A stretch of 49,583 nucleotides of DNA from Nocardia sp. BSTN01 (GCF_015354405.1 NZ_JADKYP010000049.1:1-49583), one strand, 5' to 3'. Counted from the stretch's first letter, positions 42,163 through 49,583 are shown. Notes: generated from the sequence alone by a model not told the origin. Translations and numbers: made by a program.

Positions 42163-42212
42163 GGCTCAGCCGATAGGCCCTGCCGCGGGCTCAGCCGATA
42201 GGCCCTGCCGCG
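42163..42212. repeat. 25-bp tandem duplication at the DapA-family stop
   Basis: The 25 bases at 42163-42187 are repeated exactly at 42188-42212. The second copy contains the stop codon and last residues of the minus-strand DapA-family gene, so a recent duplication has placed a second copy of its 3' end outside the frame. Confidence 0.85.
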
Positions 42213-43069
42213 GCCAGTGCCGCCGAGACCGAATCGGCACACGCGGGCAGTAGCGGCAGGCGTACGTGCGCGCTCGGTATCCGGCCCTGCGCGGCGAGGA
42301 CCCCTTTCACCACGGTCGGGTTGGCCTCGGCGAACAATGCCCGGGCCAGCTCGACCAACCGGTTGCCGATTTTGCGTGCCGACTCGACCCGTCCGTCCCG
42401 CCAGGCCGCGATCAACTCCGCATAGGCCGCGGGCGCCACATTCGAGCAGGTCAGAATGGCTCCCTGCGCGCCCATCGCCAGCAGCGGCGCCGCGTACAGG
42501 TCGTCGCCGCACAGCACCGTCGTCCGGTCGCCGACCGCCGCCAGCCACGCGACCGTGGTCTCGTCGACGACGCCCACGGCATGTTTGAATCCCGCGACAT
42601 TCGGCAGTTCGGCCAGTTCGGCCAACGTTTCCGGATCGAGCGGCCGACCCGTGCGATGCGGAACGTTGTAGATCAGCAGCGGCACCGGGCTCCGCTGCGC
42701 GAGCCGCCGGAAATGCTCCACCACGCCGCGCTGCGAGGGTTTCGTGTAATACGGGACCACGGTGAGCGCCGCCGCGACTCGCTCGTCCAGCGCGGCCAGC
42801 GCGTGCTCGGAATCGGCCGTCGAATTGGAGCCGGTGCCCACGATCAGCGGCGCGTCACGCTCGGCGCACACCCGGGCGCAGATGTCGACGACCCGGCGCT
42901 TCTCGTCCGGCGTCAGGGTGGCCGGCTCGCCGGTGGTGCCCAGGGCGACGATGCCCGAGGCACCCGCGTCGAGGACGTCGTGCGCGAGCCGGCCCAGAGC
43001 GTCACAGGCCAGCTCGCCGTCCGCCGTGAACGGCGTGACGAGTGGAACGAAGAGACCGCTGAACGTCAT
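42191..43069 (-). CDS. Dihydrodipicolinate synthase (DapA) family lyase
   Basis: A 292-residue class I aldolase-fold protein of the DHDPS/N-acetylneuraminate lyase family. Key elements are the pyruvate-binding GIVALGTTGEPATLTPDEKRRVV (residues about 39-61, GTTGE motif), the catalytic Tyr in LLIYNVPHRTG and the Schiff-base Lys in NVAGFKHAVG. Divergence from canonical DapA and its pairing with a divergent LysR regulator suggest a catabolic role or a paralogue rather than the main lysine-pathway enzyme. Substrate beyond pyruvate is unknown. Confidence 0.85.
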   Translation of the reverse strand: MTFSGLFVPLVTPFTADGELACDALGRLAHDVLDAGASGIVALGTTGEPATLTPDEKRRVVDICARVCAERDAPLIVGTGSNSTADSEHALAALDERVAAALTVVPYYTKPSQRGVVEHFRRLAQRSPVPLLIYNVPHRTGRPLDPETLAELAELPNVAGFKHAVGVVDETTVAWLAAVGDRTTVLCGDDLYAAPLLAMGAQGAILTCSNVAPAAYAELIAAWRDGRVESARKIGNRLVELARALFAEANPTVVKGVLAAQGRIPSAHVRLPLLPACADSVSAALAAAGPIG

Positions 43070-43104
43070 GCCACCTACCCTCGTCTAGGGGTTGATTCAG
43101 GTCC

Positions 43105-43139
43105 AGTTCACAAATCTTCCGTCGAGATTAAGCTGAACT
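43105..43139. promoter_or_regulatory. Nested dyad in the DapA/LysR divergent promoter
   Basis: AGTTCA (43105-43110) and TGAACT (43134-43139) enclose AATCT (43113-43117) and AGATT (43125-43129), all nearly sharing one centre. LysR-type regulators bind such interrupted dyads between divergent genes. The right arm abuts the LysR start codon. Confidence 0.5.
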
Positions 43140-43140
43140 T

Positions 43141-44037
43141 ATGCTCGATGTACGCCGCCTACGGTTGTTGCGGGAATTGGCCCATCGCCGAACGATTGCT
43201 GCGGTCGCCGAGGCCGTGTCCTACACCCCGTCGGCGGTATCCCAGCAGCTCACCGCGCTGGAACGCGAGGCAGGGGTCACGCTACTGGAACGCAGCGGCC
43301 GCCGCGTCACCCTCACCGCGGCGGCGCGCCGCCTGGTGGAGCACACCGAATCGGTCCTCGCGATCCTGGAGCAGGCGGAGGCCGAACTGGCCACCGCCGA
43401 ACTCACCGGCGCTGTGCACATCGGCGCCTTCCCCACCGCCGTGCAGCGGATACTGCCACATGCGCTGGTCTCGCTCAGCCGTGCTCATCCGCGCTTGGAA
43501 CTGCATGTGACGGAACTGGACCCGGCGGCCGTGCCCGCGGCACTACGCACCGGCACGCTGGATATCGCACTCATCCAGGAGTACGACTACGTGCCCGCAG
43601 AACCGGAGGCCGGCCTGGAAACCGAACCGTTCCTGGAGGAACCGGTGTACCTGGCCGCCCGCACCACCCAGCCGCTGGCCGCCTACCGCGAGGCGGCCTG
43701 GATCTCCGGAACACCCGGCACCCTCTGCCACACCATGACCGTAAGAGCTTGCGAGGCAGCGGGTTTCGTTCCTCGCATCCGCCACCGCTCCGACGATTTC
43801 GGCACCGTACTCGCTCTGGTCGCCGCCGGCCAGGGCGTCGCGTTCATTCCGCAGCTCGCGATTCCCCTCCATCCCGAAACCGACACCACCCCGGTCGAAT
43901 TGACCCCGCTCCCCATCCGCCGCCGCACCCGGATCGCCTACCGCGCCGGCACCCGCACCCACCCCACGATCTCCGCCGCCCGCACCGCCCTGCACGCCAC
44001 CACCGGAACCATCCCGCCGGTGGACGAACCGACCTGA
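43141..44037 (+). CDS. LysR-family transcriptional regulator
   Basis: A 298-residue regulator. The N-terminal winged helix (MLDVRRLRLLRELAHRRTIAAVAEAVSYTPSAVSQQLTALEREAG..LLERSGRRVTLT; residues 1-60) is typical of LysR. The C-terminal periplasmic-binding-like effector domain begins GAVHIGAFPTAVQRILPHAL and contains the DIALIQEYDY and LVAAGQGVAFIPQLAI segments. It is divergent from the DapA-family gene, with a dyad between, and probably controls it in response to a small metabolite. The start is ATG 43141. Confidence 0.9.
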   Translation: MLDVRRLRLLRELAHRRTIAAVAEAVSYTPSAVSQQLTALEREAGVTLLERSGRRVTLTAAARRLVEHTESVLAILEQAEAELATAELTGAVHIGAFPTAVQRILPHALVSLSRAHPRLELHVTELDPAAVPAALRTGTLDIALIQEYDYVPAEPEAGLETEPFLEEPVYLAARTTQPLAAYREAAWISGTPGTLCHTMTVRACEAAGFVPRIRHRSDDFGTVLALVAAGQGVAFIPQLAIPLHPETDTTPVELTPLPIRRRTRIAYRAGTRTHPTISAARTALHATTGTIPPVDEPT

Positions 44038-44130
44038 ACTGCGGGCATACCACCTTGCCCGGCCGAGCCGGTGTGCCGCTGCCGTCACGCCAGAGGTTCC
44101 TGCTGCTCAGCGGCTCGGGCCATTCGACGG
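44038..44130. other. Intergenic DNA between lysR and the 17-bp array
   Basis: Nothing is recognised in this 93-base piece apart from the approach to the repeat array; it contains no open reading frame of its own. Confidence 0.4.
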
Positions 44131-44500
44131 CTGCGGCCGCTCGAAGGTTGCAGCCGCTCAAAACTGCGGCCGCTCGAAACTGCGGCCGCTCAAAGGCTGC
44201 GGCCGTTCAAAGATTGCGGCCGCTCCAACGTTGCGGCTGTTCAAAGGTTGCGGCCGTTCAAAGGCTGCGGCCGCTCCAACGTTGCGGCCGTTCAAAGGCT
44301 GCGGCCCCTCCAACGTTGCGGCCGTTCAAAGGCTGCGGCCCCTCCAATGCTGCGGCCCCTCCAATGCTGCGGCCCCTCCAATGCTGCGGCCGCTCCAACG
44401 CTGCAGCCACTCCAACGCTGCGGCCACTCCAACGCTGCGGCCGCTCAAAGGCTGCAGCCTCCAACGTTGCGGGCGTTCGAAGGCTGCGGCCGGTCAGGGC
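44131..44500. repeat. 17-bp minisatellite of about 22 units
   Basis: Units of the form YTGCGGCCGYTCnAAnG repeat head to tail with a 17-base period; three units are shortened by one or two bases. Recurring variants are CTGCGGCCGCTCAAAGG, TTGCGGCCGTTCAAAGG and CTGCGGCCCCTCCAATG. The period is not a multiple of three, and all frames stay open only because of the repeat, so long reading frames here are not genes. The array fills the gap between convergent lysR and the cyclotransferase-like gene. Confidence 0.95.
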
Positions 44501-44508
44501 TCTGGCGG

Positions 44509-45156
44509 TCAGAGGCTCCGGCCGTCGACCACCGTTCGGAGTTCTTCGGGATCCCAGAAGTCTCGGACCCCCGGGAGGTCGGACAGGTAGTGCAGTATGC
44601 GGTCCGGAGGCCAGCCGTGGGATTCGCCGAGTCCGCCGGCCAGCATGCTGAGGTACCGTGCGGACGGTTTGGTCAGATCGACGGTCAGCGGGCTGTCCGG
44701 GGCGGTGAAGGTCAGGACCGGGATGCCGTCGACGTCGCCCACGTGCCAGAGTGTTTCGTAGTGGCCGTCGCCGAGTTGGAGCGAGCCGCGGCGAACCACC
44801 TCCTCGGGGTCGAAGACCGGCCCGTGTCCCGGTTGCCGGTGCATCTCCTGGGCCATCAGGTCACTGAACTGACCGACGGTCAGCAGGTAACCCCGCGCCG
44901 CCGCGCCGACCGGCCAGTCCGTCGGCGGACGGTGGGCATAGAACGCCACACCACCGCTCCACACCGGGCTCTGCCCGGCGAAATAGACGCATCCGGGAAG
45001 TGACAGCGGACAATTCCGCGCGGGCGGCGTGGGATCGCGGAAACCCCCGTAGAGACGCGGGGTGCCCGGCGGATTGCCGCCCGCCCGGTAGTAGGTGAAC
45101 CGCTTCTCGAACAGGTTCGATCCGTAAGCGGCGTACCACACGCGCTCCGCGGTCAT
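44509..45156 (-). CDS. Gamma-glutamylcyclotransferase-fold protein
   Basis: A 215-residue protein with the GGCT signature YAAYGSNL near the start (VWYAAYGSNLFEKRFTYYRAGG), then DPTPPARNCPLSLPGCVYFAGQSPVWSGGVAFY and GYLLTVGQFSDLMAQEM with HYETLWHVGDVDGIPVLTFTAP. This actinobacterial group is often labelled 'histone deacetylase' in databases, which the sequence does not support. The stop lies 9 bases from the end of the 17-bp repeat array. The substrate is unknown. Confidence 0.7.
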   Translation of the reverse strand: MTAERVWYAAYGSNLFEKRFTYYRAGGNPPGTPRLYGGFRDPTPPARNCPLSLPGCVYFAGQSPVWSGGVAFYAHRPPTDWPVGAAARGYLLTVGQFSDLMAQEMHRQPGHGPVFDPEEVVRRGSLQLGDGHYETLWHVGDVDGIPVLTFTAPDSPLTVDLTKPSARYLSMLAGGLGESHGWPPDRILHYLSDLPGVRDFWDPEELRTVVDGRSL

Positions 45157-45241
45157 CGGAGCTCGGTTCCTTCCGGAATGGCCACATCCCGACCATACGG
45201 GAGGACACCGCGAGAACTTCGGCACCTGTGATCCGGCGGCC

Positions 45242-45925
45242 TCATTTCCGCAGGTCCTCGATGCGCCGGCGCAGGTGGTCGAGTAATTTCTCCGGATCGT
45301 CGAACTCCGCCGGATCGATGGGTGTGCCGAAATGGATGTGCACCTGCTGGCGGCGGTCGAATGCGGGGCCGTCGCCTCGATTGCGGCGCATCGGCAGCAC
45401 TCGGTCGGTGCCCGTGGTGCCCACCGGAACGATCGGAACACCGGTCGCCAGAGCCAGTTTCGCCACGCCCGGCTTGTACGGCTCGGTGTCGCCAAATGCG
45501 ACCAGCCGCCCTTCCGGATAGATGATCAGCACCCCGCCGTACCGCAGAATCTGTTCCGCCTGCGCCATCGCCGACTGCCCGGACCCACTGTCGCGCCGCA
45601 CCACCGGAATATGTCCCAGTCGCCGCACCAGCCACCCGACCACCGGCCACGACCACAACTCGGCCATCGCGATGGCAATTGCCCTGCGCCGCAACGCACC
45701 CCAGAGGAACACCGCGTCCAGCATCGAGATGTGATTGCTCGCCACGATCACCGGCCCCGCCTTCGGCACCAGCTCCCGCCCCACCACGGTGACGTGCACG
45801 AAGTTCGACCACGCCAGCGTGCGCAGAATTCGTCGCACGAACTGCGTGGTGAGCCATGCCCGCTTACCCAACCCCTTGGGCCGACGCCCGGATCGTTCGC
45901 GCCGACGCCCCGATTGTTCGCTCAT
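45242..45925 (-). CDS. 1-Acyl-sn-glycerol-3-phosphate acyltransferase-like protein (PlsC)
   Basis: A 227-residue membrane-associated acyltransferase. The catalytic NHxxxxD motif is NHISMLD (about residues 65-71) and the substrate-binding motif is IIYPEGRLVAFG (about 133-144), with the usual PIVPVGTTGTDRVLP later. The N-terminus is basic (SEQSGRRRERSGRRPKGLGKRAW). ATG 45925 follows GGGGGG and was chosen over the longer frame. It probably acylates lysophosphatidate in phospholipid synthesis. It is divergent from an XRE-type regulator. Confidence 0.86.
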   Translation of the reverse strand: MSEQSGRRRERSGRRPKGLGKRAWLTTQFVRRILRTLAWSNFVHVTVVGRELVPKAGPVIVASNHISMLDAVFLWGALRRRAIAIAMAELWSWPVVGWLVRRLGHIPVVRRDSGSGQSAMAQAEQILRYGGVLIIYPEGRLVAFGDTEPYKPGVAKLALATGVPIVPVGTTGTDRVLPMRRNRGDGPAFDRRQQVHIHFGTPIDPAEFDDPEKLLDHLRRRIEDLRK

Positions 45926-46056
45926 TTCGACCCCCCGATTCCAACCGAACGAACTCGATTCTCCCACGGGGCACCGACATGTCCGGGCCCCATTGCCGTG
46001 TGCTGACGGGGGCCGGGTACCGGTGGCGTGTGCAGGATCGCGCACCCTGAACTTTC

Positions 46057-46112
46057 CGTGCAAACCTCCACGAAAATGCGCGAAAATCGCAAAAGACGAC
46101 GAGGTTTGCACG
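46057..46112. promoter_or_regulatory. 12-bp inverted repeat before the XRE regulator
   Basis: CGTGCAAACCTC (46057-46068) and GAGGTTTGCACG (46101-46112) form a perfect inverted repeat with a 32-base spacer that contains a near-direct repeat (CGAAAATGCG / CGAAAATCGC). It lies 55-110 bases upstream of the regulator's start and is a likely operator. Confidence 0.6.
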
Positions 46113-46166
46113 ATTAATTCGGGGCTCACGCCCTCAGCACCGCGGCCGCCTCACTATCGTGAACGA

Positions 46167-47045
46167 GTGAGTACCAGCGCGAGCGATGATCCGCGCGGCG
46201 CGAGCGCGCGAGATCGGCGGCGGGCAGAGCTGCGCGAATATCTGCGCAGCCGCCGTGAACGGCTCACGCCCGCCGAGGTAGGACTGCCGGAGGCCGGGCG
46301 GCGGCGCACTCCCGGGTTGCGGCGTGAAGAGGTCGCCGTGCTGGCCGGGGTCGGTGTGTCCTGGTACACGTGGCTCGAGCAAGGGCGCGATATCAAGGTT
46401 TCGGGCGAGGTGCTCGATGCCGTGGCCCGCGCGCTGCTGCTCGACGAGGCCGAGCGCGCACATCTGTATCGCCTCTCCGGCCTCAATCCGCCGCAGCGCG
46501 AGGCCGCGCCGTCTGTCCCGGCGTCACCGCAGATGCAGGCCCTGCTGGACGCATGGGCTCCGCGCCCGGGATACATCAGGGACCGGCATTGGAATTTCAC
46601 CGCCGTCAACGACGCCGCGCGGCGCGTGTTCGGTTACGGCGACACCGACCACAACTGCCTGGTGTCCTACTTCACCAATGCCCGCTATCGCGTCCTGCAT
46701 CAGCAGTGGGCGGAGAATGCGCCGGGCGTGGCGGCCGGGTTCCGCGCCGACTCCGCCCGTTATCCCCACGATCCCGAATTCGACCGCATCGCAACCGATC
46801 TCGCGCAGGTCAGCCCGGAGTTCGCCGAGCTCTGGGCCAGGCACGACGCCGCCGACCACAGTGTTGCGGTGAAGGCGGTCGAACATCCCGACGTGGGCTT
46901 GCTGATCTTCGATGCCACGCTGTTCCCGGTGCCCGACCACCCCGGCCACCACCTGATCCTGCACAATCCGCGCCCCGGCACCGACACCGCCGAACGCCTG
47001 GAACGGCTGTTGCAGCCTGGTGGTCTCACACCCAGGATGAGCTGA
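46167..47045 (+). CDS. XRE-family regulator with MmyB-like ligand-binding domain
   Basis: A 292-residue regulator. The N-terminal helix-turn-helix reads AELREYLRSRRERLTPAEVGLPEAGRRRTPGLRREEVAVLAGVGVSWYTWLEQGRDIKVSGEVLDAVARAL (about residues 18-90). The rest matches the PAS-like MmyB domain, with WNFTAVNDAARRVFG and WARHDAADHSVAVKAVEHPDVG. GTG 46167 (VSTSAS) is the probable start. Family members often sense a lipid or small molecule and regulate an adjacent oxidoreductase; here a quinone-oxidoreductase-type gene follows 39 bases downstream. Confidence 0.86.
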   Translation: MSTSASDDPRGASARDRRRAELREYLRSRRERLTPAEVGLPEAGRRRTPGLRREEVAVLAGVGVSWYTWLEQGRDIKVSGEVLDAVARALLLDEAERAHLYRLSGLNPPQREAAPSVPASPQMQALLDAWAPRPGYIRDRHWNFTAVNDAARRVFGYGDTDHNCLVSYFTNARYRVLHQQWAENAPGVAAGFRADSARYPHDPEFDRIATDLAQVSPEFAELWARHDAADHSVAVKAVEHPDVGLLIFDATLFPVPDHPGHHLILHNPRPGTDTAERLERLLQPGGLTPRMS

Positions 47046-47084
47046 CACTGCCTTCTCGCTTTTCGCGCGCCGAGGATCGTCGTC

Positions 47085-48062
47085 ATGAGCAATGCACAGA
47101 TGCAGGCGATCACCATCCCCGAATTCGGTCCCGCGGAGGTGCTGCGGCCGGCCACCGTCGACATCCCGGAACCCGGCCCGGGCCAGGTCTCCATCGACGT
47201 CGCCTACGCGGGAGCCAACTTCGCCGAGGTGCTGTACCGGCAGGGCGTGGTCGGTGTGCCGTTGCCGTTCGTGCCGGGTATCGAGGTCTCGGGCCGGATC
47301 CGTGCCGTCGGACCGGACGTGACGGGCCTGACGGTCGGCCAGCCGGTCGCGGCGCTGACCATCGTCGACAGTGGCGGTTATGCCGAGGTCGTGGTCACCT
47401 CCGCCGCCTTGGTCGCACCGCTCGACGGCCTCGACCTGAGCCTCGATGTCGCGGCGGCGTTACCGTCCAACAGCACCACCGCCTTTCTCGTTCTCGATCG
47501 CGTGGCGCGGATCGAACCCGGCGAAAGTGTGCTGGTACATGCGGCGGCCGGCGGTGTCGGCAGCCAACTCGGCCAGGCCGCACGATTGCTCGGTGCGGGC
47601 CGGGTGGTCGGCACGGTCGGCAGCGCCGAGAAGATCGACGTGGCTCGATCTTTCGGCTACGACGAGGTGATTCTTCGCGAGAACATCTCCAGCGCAGGTG
47701 AGTTCGACATCGTGGTCGATATGGTCGGCGGCCCGGCCCGTCGTGCGAGCCTGGACCGGCTCCGTCCGCTGGGCCGAATGATCGTTATGGGCAACGCTTC
47801 CGGCGCCGAGGACGTCGGAGTTTCCGCGAACGAGCTCTGGTTCACCAACAAAACGGTCTCGGGATTCAATCTCGCCGCCTTCGCCGCCGCCTACCCCGCC
47901 GAAGCGGGAGCAGCGCTACGCCGGGCCGTCGACGCCGCCGCGCGCGGGGTGCTTCGAGTCCAGGCCGAGTCCCTACCGTTCGACCAGGTTGTCGAGGCCC
48001 ACCGTCGCATCGAATCGGGTTCCAGCACAGGCAAATTGGTGTTGGCGACGGCGCGTGAATGA
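47085..48062 (+). CDS. Zinc-binding dehydrogenase / quinone oxidoreductase-type (MDR) enzyme
   Basis: A 325-residue medium-chain dehydrogenase/reductase. The N-terminal GroES-like domain opens MQAITIPEFGPAEVLRPATVDIPEPGPGQVSIDVAYAGANFAEVLYRQG. The Rossmann NADPH domain contains ESVLVHAAAGGVGSQLGQAARLLGAGRVVGTVGSAEK (about residues 146-186). The structural-zinc cysteines are absent, fitting the QOR subgroup. It probably reduces quinones or enones. It follows the XRE regulator and is likely its target. The 7-bp repeat array begins about 140 bases after its stop. Confidence 0.86.
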   Translation: MSNAQMQAITIPEFGPAEVLRPATVDIPEPGPGQVSIDVAYAGANFAEVLYRQGVVGVPLPFVPGIEVSGRIRAVGPDVTGLTVGQPVAALTIVDSGGYAEVVVTSAALVAPLDGLDLSLDVAAALPSNSTTAFLVLDRVARIEPGESVLVHAAAGGVGSQLGQAARLLGAGRVVGTVGSAEKIDVARSFGYDEVILRENISSAGEFDIVVDMVGGPARRASLDRLRPLGRMIVMGNASGAEDVGVSANELWFTNKTVSGFNLAAFAAAYPAEAGAALRRAVDAAARGVLRVQAESLPFDQVVEAHRRIESGSSTGKLVLATARE

Positions 48063-48720
48063 CAACCCGGACAGCGTGTGGACCTCACGCCGGTCCCGTC
48101 GGTGCGCGGCTCGCTAGTCGCGGTGGCTGGTGTGTGGGTCTCGGGTCGCCGGTGGCAGATCACCCGCCGCCAATCACCGGTGGCGGACCACCGCCGCCGG
48201 TGGCGGATCACCGGTCACCAGTCGCCAGTCACCAGCCGACAGTCACCGGTCACCGGTCGCCAGTCACCGGTCACCGTCACCGGTCGCCAGCCGCGAGCCG
48301 CCAGTCATCGGTCGCCAGCCGCCAGTCAGCGGTTGCCAGCCGCCGGTCGCGCGGCCCCGGTCACCGGTCACCGGTCGCCAGCCGCCAGTCGCGGGTCGCC
48401 CGTCACCGGTCGCCACTCGCGGGTCGCCGGTCACCGGTCGCCGGTCACCGGTCGCCGGTCGCGAGTCACCGGTCACGGGTCGCCGGCCACCGCTCGCGAG
48501 TCACCGGTCACGGATCGCCGGCCACCGCTCGCAGGTCACGGGTCGGGGGTTGGATTGCGGTAGGTGGATTCGCTTCCGTTGCGGCGCGTTCAGTGGGCTT
48601 GTGAGTCTGTCGATTGCAAGCGGAGCGCCGCCGTTTGCGGCCCAGGCGGGCGGGTACTGCTGAGACGCCGTGCGCCGGAAGATATTTCGTCCGGGAGGTT
48701 GCGGCACAGGAGGAGTGATC
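48063..48720. other. 658-base intergenic region dominated by a heptamer array
   Basis: No gene is supported. 48063-48203 shows loosely repeated CCACCGCCGCCGG-like text but nothing regular; 48204-48545 is the 7-bp tandem array; 48546-48720 is unique sequence that must include the promoter of the small membrane protein gene. Reading frames across the array are open only because of the repeat. Confidence 0.6.
48204..48545. repeat. Degenerate 7-bp tandem array of about 49 units
   Basis: Units of the form CCRGTCR (for example CCGGTCA, CCGGTCG, CCAGTCG, CCAGCCG, CGGGTCG) run head to tail for 342 bases, with one 6-base unit. The 7-base period is out of frame, so frames here carry no protein information. 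Similar GC-rich heptamer arrays are seen as strain-variable loci in actinomycetes; this one is highly degenerate. Confidence 0.93.
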
Positions 48721-48948
48721 ATGAACTTGTTGCTGGCTGCCGCCCACACCGATCCGGAAGCGGCCGGATTCATCCTGCGCGGCGTCAAAGGAATCTTCGT
48801 CGCCATCGGCAGCATCATCGCCGCGTTCATCTGCGCCGCCATCGCCGCCGCCAAGGGCCGCAACCCGTTCGACTGGGGGCTACTGGGACTGTTCTTCAGC
48901 ATCCTGACCCTCATCGTCGTCATCGTCATCCCGAGCAAGAAGTCCTGA
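48721..48948 (+). CDS. Small two-helix membrane protein
   Basis: A 75-residue protein with two hydrophobic segments (GIFVAIGSIIAAFICAAIAAA and WGLLGLFFSILTLIVVIVIP) joined by a KGRNPFDW loop and ending in a basic KKS tail. ATG 48721 follows the strong AGGAGGA at 48709-48715, which decides it over the upstream ATG 48670. The preceding DNA includes the heptamer array. The function is unknown. Confidence 0.75.
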   Translation: MNLLLAAAHTDPEAAGFILRGVKGIFVAIGSIIAAFICAAIAAAKGRNPFDWGLLGLFFSILTLIVVIVIPSKKS

Positions 48949-49103
48949 AAGTTCTTCGCGCGCAATTCGCCCCGGACATCCGCTCATCCGGGGGGGGTGT
49001 GGTGCATGCGTTTCGTGACCGTCTCCCCTGGTCGATGGCGGTGCGATTCGCATGACGTCGGAGGTAATGGACTTGCGGGCCCCGCGCGGGCAGGGTCGAC
49101 AGA

Positions 49104-49556
49104 GTGAACGATTCCGCCGCCACCCGCACCGTCATCGAAGATCTGCTGACCCGCATGGCGGGCGGCGATCCGGAAACTATTGCCGCGCTGTACGCCCCGA
49201 CGAGCGACTGGAAACTTAACTGGCCCGAGGATGAGCACGGCCGCGTCGCCACCCCGTGGATCACATACCGCTCCACCCGCGCCGACGCGGCCGCACATTT
49301 CCGCGAGATCGCTGAGCACCATGTTCCCGAAGAGGTGGGCACGGTGGTCGAACGCATTCTCGTCGACGGCCCGGATGCGGTGGTACTCGGCGAGATTCGC
49401 CAAACCGCACGCGCAACCGGACGCCCCTACCGCGCCCGCTTCGCCCTTCACCTCACGGTGGAGAACGGCCTGATCACCCGCCACCACGTCTACGAGGACA
49501 GCCTTGCCGTCGCCCGGGCGTTCGACCCGGACACCACGACCGTCGCCACGCCGTGA
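49104..49556 (+). CDS. NTF2-like/SnoaL-type protein
   Basis: A 150-residue protein of the cone-shaped NTF2-like fold: TVIEDLLTRMAGGDPETIAALYAPTSDWKLNWPED, then VATPWITYRSTRADAAAHFREIAEHHVPEEVGTVVERILVDGPDAVVLGE and a final FALHLTVENGLITRHHVYEDSLAVARAF. The start is GTG 49104, chosen because the frame upstream looks non-coding. Family members act as ketosteroid-isomerase-like enzymes or accessory binding proteins; the substrate is unknown. The window ends 27 bases after its stop. Confidence 0.8.
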   Translation: MNDSAATRTVIEDLLTRMAGGDPETIAALYAPTSDWKLNWPEDEHGRVATPWITYRSTRADAAAHFREIAEHHVPEEVGTVVERILVDGPDAVVLGEIRQTARATGRPYRARFALHLTVENGLITRHHVYEDSLAVARAFDPDTTTVATP

Positions 49557-49583
49557 GGTATCGCCCACCCGCAGGCCGAGATG

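Noticed and set aside
44131-44500. CRISPR-like array
   Set aside because: Units are contiguous without unique spacers and no cas genes are near; it is a minisatellite.
43749-45003. Long plus-strand frames across the 17-bp array
   Set aside because: They read the tandem repeat in different frames, giving repetitive Arg/Leu/Gly/Cys text, with no start context.
48059-48663. Three plus-strand frames across the 7-bp array
   Set aside because: All three frames are open owing to the heptamer repeat; no real coding signal.

Overview
The window is a high-GC actinobacterial chromosome segment, most likely from Nocardia or a close Nocardiaceae relative. The evidence is the codon use (very GC-rich third positions, frequent GTG starts), a menaquinone gene neighbourhood that matches the Mycobacterium tuberculosis Rv0531-Rv0561c region gene for gene in several stretches, mycobacterial-type lipid genes (mgtA), an IdeR/DtxR iron box and ESX (type VII) secretion-associated proteins. 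No rRNA, tRNA, CRISPR array, insertion sequence or phage module was recognised.

Layout. 1-4.8 kb: menJ (menaquinone reductase), an AraC regulator with a VOC protein, a DUF2505 protein, a DUF3592 membrane protein and mgtA. 4.8-7.7 kb: a TetR / MFS exporter / SGNH hydrolase cassette with two palindromic operators, lying between mgtA and menG, which are neighbours in M. tuberculosis. 7.7-12.9 kb: menG and a 1424-residue assimilatory nitrate reductase fused to a CysJ-like flavoprotein. 13.0-18.6 kb: an atypical, less GC-rich four-gene unit (YbaB/EspL-like protein, ESX-type secretion target, a large TP- and NPM-repeat protein, and a translationally coupled protein whose predicted strand/helix order fits an ABBA prenyltransferase barrel). 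18.6-22.4 kb: a cytokinin-dehydrogenase-like flavoprotein, an aldo/keto reductase with divergent TetR, and a TIGR03086 protein. 22.5-31.6 kb: a small acidic protein, menD, an iron-regulated siderophore-interacting protein, DUF6918, a thioesterase, menB, VOC, pitA, a small membrane protein, DUF3349 and menE. 31.7-37.3 kb: a DrrAB-type ABC exporter and a giant SARP/BTAD-ATPase regulator. 37.4-43 kb: hairpin repeats, menA, a holin-like membrane protein, a Clp_N protein with its small HTH partner, a PLP cysteine enzyme, DUF4229, a BldC-like regulator, and a DapA-family protein with divergent LysR. 44-49.6 kb: a 17-bp minisatellite, a gamma-glutamylcyclotransferase-fold protein, an acyltransferase, an XRE regulator, a quinone-oxidoreductase-type dehydrogenase, a 7-bp tandem array, a small membrane protein and an NTF2-like protein.

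How the genes work together. menD, menE, menB, menA, menG and menJ cover most of menaquinone synthesis from isochorismate through prenylation, methylation and partial side-chain saturation; menF, menC and menH are not in the window. Phosphate uptake (pitA) and its small partners are embedded in the same conserved block. The rest is accessory: drug-export cassettes, iron reductase and secretion effectors inserted into the conserved backbone.

The most novel candidate is the 13.0-18.6 kb unit. It has ESX-associated proteins but no secretion machinery, and its last gene overlaps the effector gene by four bases and looks like an aromatic or peptide prenyltransferase-fold enzyme. A GxGHS flavin oxidase related to cytokinin dehydrogenases sits next to it in convergent orientation.
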